This document shows, piece after piece, positions 15,101-16,607 of a stretch of 16,607 nt of DNA. Numbering within the stretch: position 1 is the first letter of the stretch; each line of letters starts with the position of its first letter. Location: the NCBI GenBank assembly GCA_001789205.1, contig MFYT01000052.1:1-16607 (forward strand), given 5' to 3'. The position numbers and the translations under genes are program-made. The DNA is from Candidatus Raymondbacteria bacterium RIFOXYA2_FULL_49_16. Lineage in GTDB: Bacteria; Fibrobacterota; OXYB2-FULL-49-7; XYB2-FULL-49-35. Below the pieces are notes generated by a model. That model saw nothing but the letters and a program-made list of their open reading frames with translations, was not told the origin of the DNA and ran no database searches.

Positions 15101-16403
15101 CGCTTTTGACATGGACGAAGACCAGCTCAAGAAGGGCGAATGGGAGAAAATCAACACCATTCCCGACGAAGTGGTCTGGCAGACGCACATTGCCCTCAAG
15201 AACAAGTTGTTCAGTTATGTGAAGGAAAAGATCGCCAACAACTGGACGCGCGAGGGCGTTGATCCGTCGCTGCTCGACGGTTTTTTCGCCAATTTCACGC
15301 CCGGCCCCCTTACTATCGGGTTTGCCCGGCGTTTTGCCACCTACAAGCGGCCCACGCTTTTCATGCGCGACCTGGCGCGGCTCAAGGCCATGGTGTTGAA
15401 CAAAAAGCATCCGGTGCAGTTCATTATGGCGGGAAAGGCCCATCCAGCCGACAAAGAAGGCGCTGACCTCATTCGCCATATTGTCGAGCTCTCGAAAAAG
15501 GAGGAATTTCTCGGGAAAATAATTTTTGTCGAGGACTATGACATGCGGCTGGCGCGGCGTCTTGTGTCGGGCGTTGATGTATGGCTCAACAATCCGCGGC
15601 GTCCGCTCGAGGCCTCGGGCACCAGCGGCCAGAAGGCGGGCATAAATGGCATTGTCAATTTCTCGGTGCTCGACGGCTGGTGGGACGAAGGGTACGATGG
15701 CACCAATGGTTGGGTGATAGGCGAGCGTAAGGAGTTCAAGAACCCCGAACGCCAGGACATTGTGGACTGCGAATCGCTTTACGAAACCCTTGAAAGCGAA
15801 ATCATACCCACTTACTACTCGCGTAATTCCAATGGCGTGCCCGAGAAATGGGTGAAAAAGATGAAACGCTCGCTTATCACGGTGACCTCCGAATTCAACA
15901 CGCATCGCATGCTGCGCGACTATATGGAGCGCATGTACATTCCCACGGCCAGGAAATACGCGGCCCGCGTGCAGAACAATTTCGCCAAGGCAAAGGAGAT
16001 CGCGGAATGGAAACGGGGCATAACGGCCCGGTTCTCGAGCATCCACATCAACGCCGTTACCATCGAGGGCATCCAGGGCGACAACGTGAGCGTTAACGAC
16101 GAGATACACATATCGCTCGAGGTGAACAAGGGCAGGGTGCGGAAGGACGAGATCACCGCGCATGTGGTCATTATCCACGACAACCGGCAGGGTTCCATTG
16201 GTTATAGCGGCGCGATCAGCTTATACGACGAGGAAATCACGTACGTGCCCATGGAGGCGGTGGAGGAGAACGACACCATTATCAAATACACGGGAAATTA
16301 TACCGCTGACAAGTCCGGGAAGTTCAACTACGGCGTGCGGATCATGCCCTTCAACAGAGACGTGGAAAACCTAGTCGACCTGAATCTGGTCTACTGGGGA
16401 TAA
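12156..16403 (+). CDS. GT3 glycogen synthase fused to GT35 alpha-glucan phosphorylase
   Basis: The 1415-residue chain joins two enzymes of opposite direction. Residues 1-530 are a GT3 (eukaryote/Bacteroides-type) glycogen synthase: [20 protein letters not shown] (10-29), FHEW (152-155), [11 protein letters not shown] (174-184) and the EX7E motif EPWGYTPLE (Glu424 and Glu432). This family uses UDP-glucose. After a linker (about 530-560) comes a DUF3417-like segment (565-645), then the phosphorylase: FSMEFGFHE (666-674), [12 protein letters not shown] (679-690), HINEGHSGF (827-835), [13 protein letters not shown] (866-878) and the pyridoxal-phosphate lysine in [14 protein letters not shown] (Lys1160). 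Residues about 1295-1415 are the beta-rich tail usual in short-type GT35 enzymes. Both catalytic sets look complete, and one unbroken frame spans the junction. I see no arginine cluster like the eukaryotic glucose-6-phosphate site. AAGGAG (12143-12148) lies 7 nt before the ATG. Last gene of the operon. Confidence 0.93.
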   Translation: MKNKNVFLYEVSWEVCNKVGGIYTVIRSKLAETKKEFGGNYILIGPLLDNNPDFIEETGIDLAPMKRKLQGAGITALIGRWNIEAQPRVILIKYKDTFDLNKILYQYWEDFGIDSTSGGWDYQEPVLFSTVAAKVIESLSDLHHDSQAIAQFHEWIAGGGVLYLKKKAPHIATVFTTHATVLGRAMCGNGVDMYKVLSQINTDSEATRYHVGAKHQLESAAAREADCFTAVSEITALEAKHILHVEPKVILTNGFNVAHAPDMQSNRDFFQANRQRLFDFAARFLKKDLQADKTMLVSTSGRYEFHNKGIDLLLDALGELKNAHETMNKEMVVFFFVMAGAVQTSKDQQNPERYGTVCTHLLWDPANDPIINSCYRLNLMNAAADKVHVIFIPAFLNGKDGVFNMEYYEALSGCDLTVYPSYYEPWGYTPLESMSYSVPTVSSDLAGFGRWTLSKGFENECLKVLRRAGKSYDEAKTDLKDYLLAYSQIDATHYEKARAGLRALAMNAEWEVFFRNYIKAFESARGECESRLFGKNQKGDVRLEGTTFRGADSPRPRFRQFSVKSSIPKKIERLRDLAYNIWYAWNADALELFSMLDPLLFEKIGNNPVALLELVEPKKLEEIADNEGYFQLYENVIKRFDKYCSSAKSLLSNGSAITPDRPVAYFSMEFGFHECLPLYSGGLGILSGDHIKSASDVNIPLVGFGLLYKHGYFRQGISLEGEQKVEYFHNDFFRMPLTEVHKNGERVSISIEYPGRTVYARIWQARVGRVTVYFFDTDVQENSPSDREITGKLYGGDKRMRIEQEILLGIGGIRLIEEMNIYPSVYHINEGHSGFLIIERMINLMKYSNLDVAAAKEVIKGSTVFTTHTPVPAGNETFDMGLVETYLRGYVERNGLSWQDFYEFGHKAVSDVGPYEMTVLALKNTHRRNGVSRLHKLVSRKMWMDLWTGVLMEEIPIDHITNGVHVGTWQTSEIRNMLLKYCAFDMDEDQLKKGEWEKINTIPDEVVWQTHIALKNKLFSYVKEKIANNWTREGVDPSLLDGFFANFTPGPLTIGFARRFATYKRPTLFMRDLARLKAMVLNKKHPVQFIMAGKAHPADKEGADLIRHIVELSKKEEFLGKIIFVEDYDMRLARRLVSGVDVWLNNPRRPLEASGTSGQKAGINGIVNFSVLDGWWDEGYDGTNGWVIGERKEFKNPERQDIVDCESLYETLESEIIPTYYSRNSNGVPEKWVKKMKRSLITVTSEFNTHRMLRDYMERMYIPTARKYAARVQNNFAKAKEIAEWKRGITARFSSIHINAVTIEGIQGDNVSVNDEIHISLEVNKGRVRKDEITAHVVIIHDNRQGSIGYSGAISLYDEEITYVPMEAVEENDTIIKYTGNYTADKSGKFNYGVRIMPFNRDVENLVDLNLVYWG

Positions 16404-16535
16404 TCGGTATTAAAGAGTTTCAGGTATTCGCCATACCCCTCTTTTTCCAGGTCTTCCTTGGGTATAAACCGCAGCGACGCTGAATTTATACAGTAGCGCA
16501 TACCCGTGGGAGCGGGGCCGTCGCCAAACAGATGG
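16391..16535 (-). pseudogene. msrB: 3' fragment of peptide-methionine (R)-S-oxide reductase
   Basis: About 47 native C-terminal codons of MsrB remain: [17 protein letters not shown], then [16 protein letters not shown], ending ...FNTDYPQ at the TAG 16393-16391. The catalytic Cys (RYCIN), its Asn partner, one metal/active-site His and the Asp of FGDG are present. Upstream, at 16536, the sequence switches to the edge repeat. The frame stays open through the repeat to the window edge but reads SKLTLGH, without the first His of the conserved HLGH, and lacks the rest of the domain. The gene is therefore interrupted by the repeat, or its 5' part lies beyond the window. Its 3' end overlaps the convergent fusion gene by 13 bp. 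MsrB reduces methionine-R-sulfoxide in oxidised proteins. Confidence 0.8.
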
Positions 16536-16607
16536 CCTAGCGTGAGTTTACTATAAATAAGTGATTTCTGGTTTGGTAAGCGGACCGTAGCTGATTGCAG
16601 GACAATC
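16536..16607. repeat. Right edge copy of the shared repeat
   Basis: This is the exact reverse complement of 14-85. It begins CCTAGCGTGAG immediately after the last recognisable msrB codon and runs to the window end. Both copies point outward from their gene junctions, so they are the same end of the element, not the two ends of one element. Confidence 0.75.

Noticed and set aside
14256-16178. 640-codon open frame on the minus strand
   Set aside because: It lies antisense to the phosphorylase domain with all its motifs on the plus strand; the product shows no recognisable domain.
1-16607. Linear plasmid or phage with terminal inverted repeats
   Set aside because: The content is chromosomal housekeeping and glycogen genes, there are no replication or capsid genes, and each terminal repeat breaks a gene. 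A multicopy repeat at contig edges explains this better.
16536-16607. Extending msrB through the repeat to the window edge
   Set aside because: The frame is open, but the residues do not match the MsrB domain upstream of LGHLF and the first His of HLGH is missing.
1-16607. tRNA, rRNA, riboswitch or toxin/defence genes
   Set aside because: I looked on both strands and saw no cloverleaf, conserved RNA core or defence-type domain.

Overview
The window is an ordinary piece of bacterial chromosome, GC-rich in its genes and AT-rich between them. It carries housekeeping genes (tsaD, asd, a YbbR-domain gene) next to a four-gene glycogen / alpha-glucan operon. Every gene is read from its sequence only. 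The mix of a eukaryote-type GT3 glycogen synthase, GH57, GH133 and a GT-B glycosyltransferase is best known from Bacteroidota and relatives. A Gram-negative of the FCB group (perhaps Fibrobacterota-like) is my best guess, with low confidence.

Layout. (1) Positions 1-85 are an edge repeat that cuts into a minus-strand gene. (2) Positions 76-2978 hold four minus-strand genes: a membrane protein with a spermidine-synthase-like domain (3' end apparently truncated), a small putative lipoprotein, a small charged protein of unknown function, and a Crp/Fnr-type cyclic-nucleotide-binding regulator. (3) A 110-bp divergent region leads into a tight plus-strand cluster (3089-7119): a membrane-anchored protein with a degenerate STAS-like C-terminus, a YbbR-domain protein, TsaD (tRNA t6A synthesis) and Asd (aspartate-semialdehyde dehydrogenase). 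The start of asd overlaps the end of tsaD. (4) A 509-bp intergenic region (7120-7628) holds nine copies of a 23-bp hairpin-forming tandem repeat. Two larger hairpins, whose 12-nt loops are near-perfect reverse complements, bracket it. An AT-rich candidate promoter follows. (5) The glycogen operon (7629-16403) encodes a GH133 debranching-type enzyme, a GT4/GT5-like glycosyltransferase, a GH57 amylase-type enzyme, and a 1415-residue fusion of GT3 glycogen synthase with GT35 alpha-glucan phosphorylase. (6) A 3' fragment of msrB on the minus strand runs into the right-hand edge repeat.

Two things stand out. The last glycogen gene joins a glycogen-building and a glycogen-degrading enzyme in one chain. 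The two window edges carry the same 72 bp in opposite orientation, and at both edges a gene is broken exactly where the shared sequence starts with CCTAG. The simplest reading is the same end of a multicopy insertion sequence or dispersed repeat at two sites, where the assembly stopped. I do not see a clearly new biological system. The fusion, the bracketed hairpin array and the STAS-like/YbbR pairing deserve checking.
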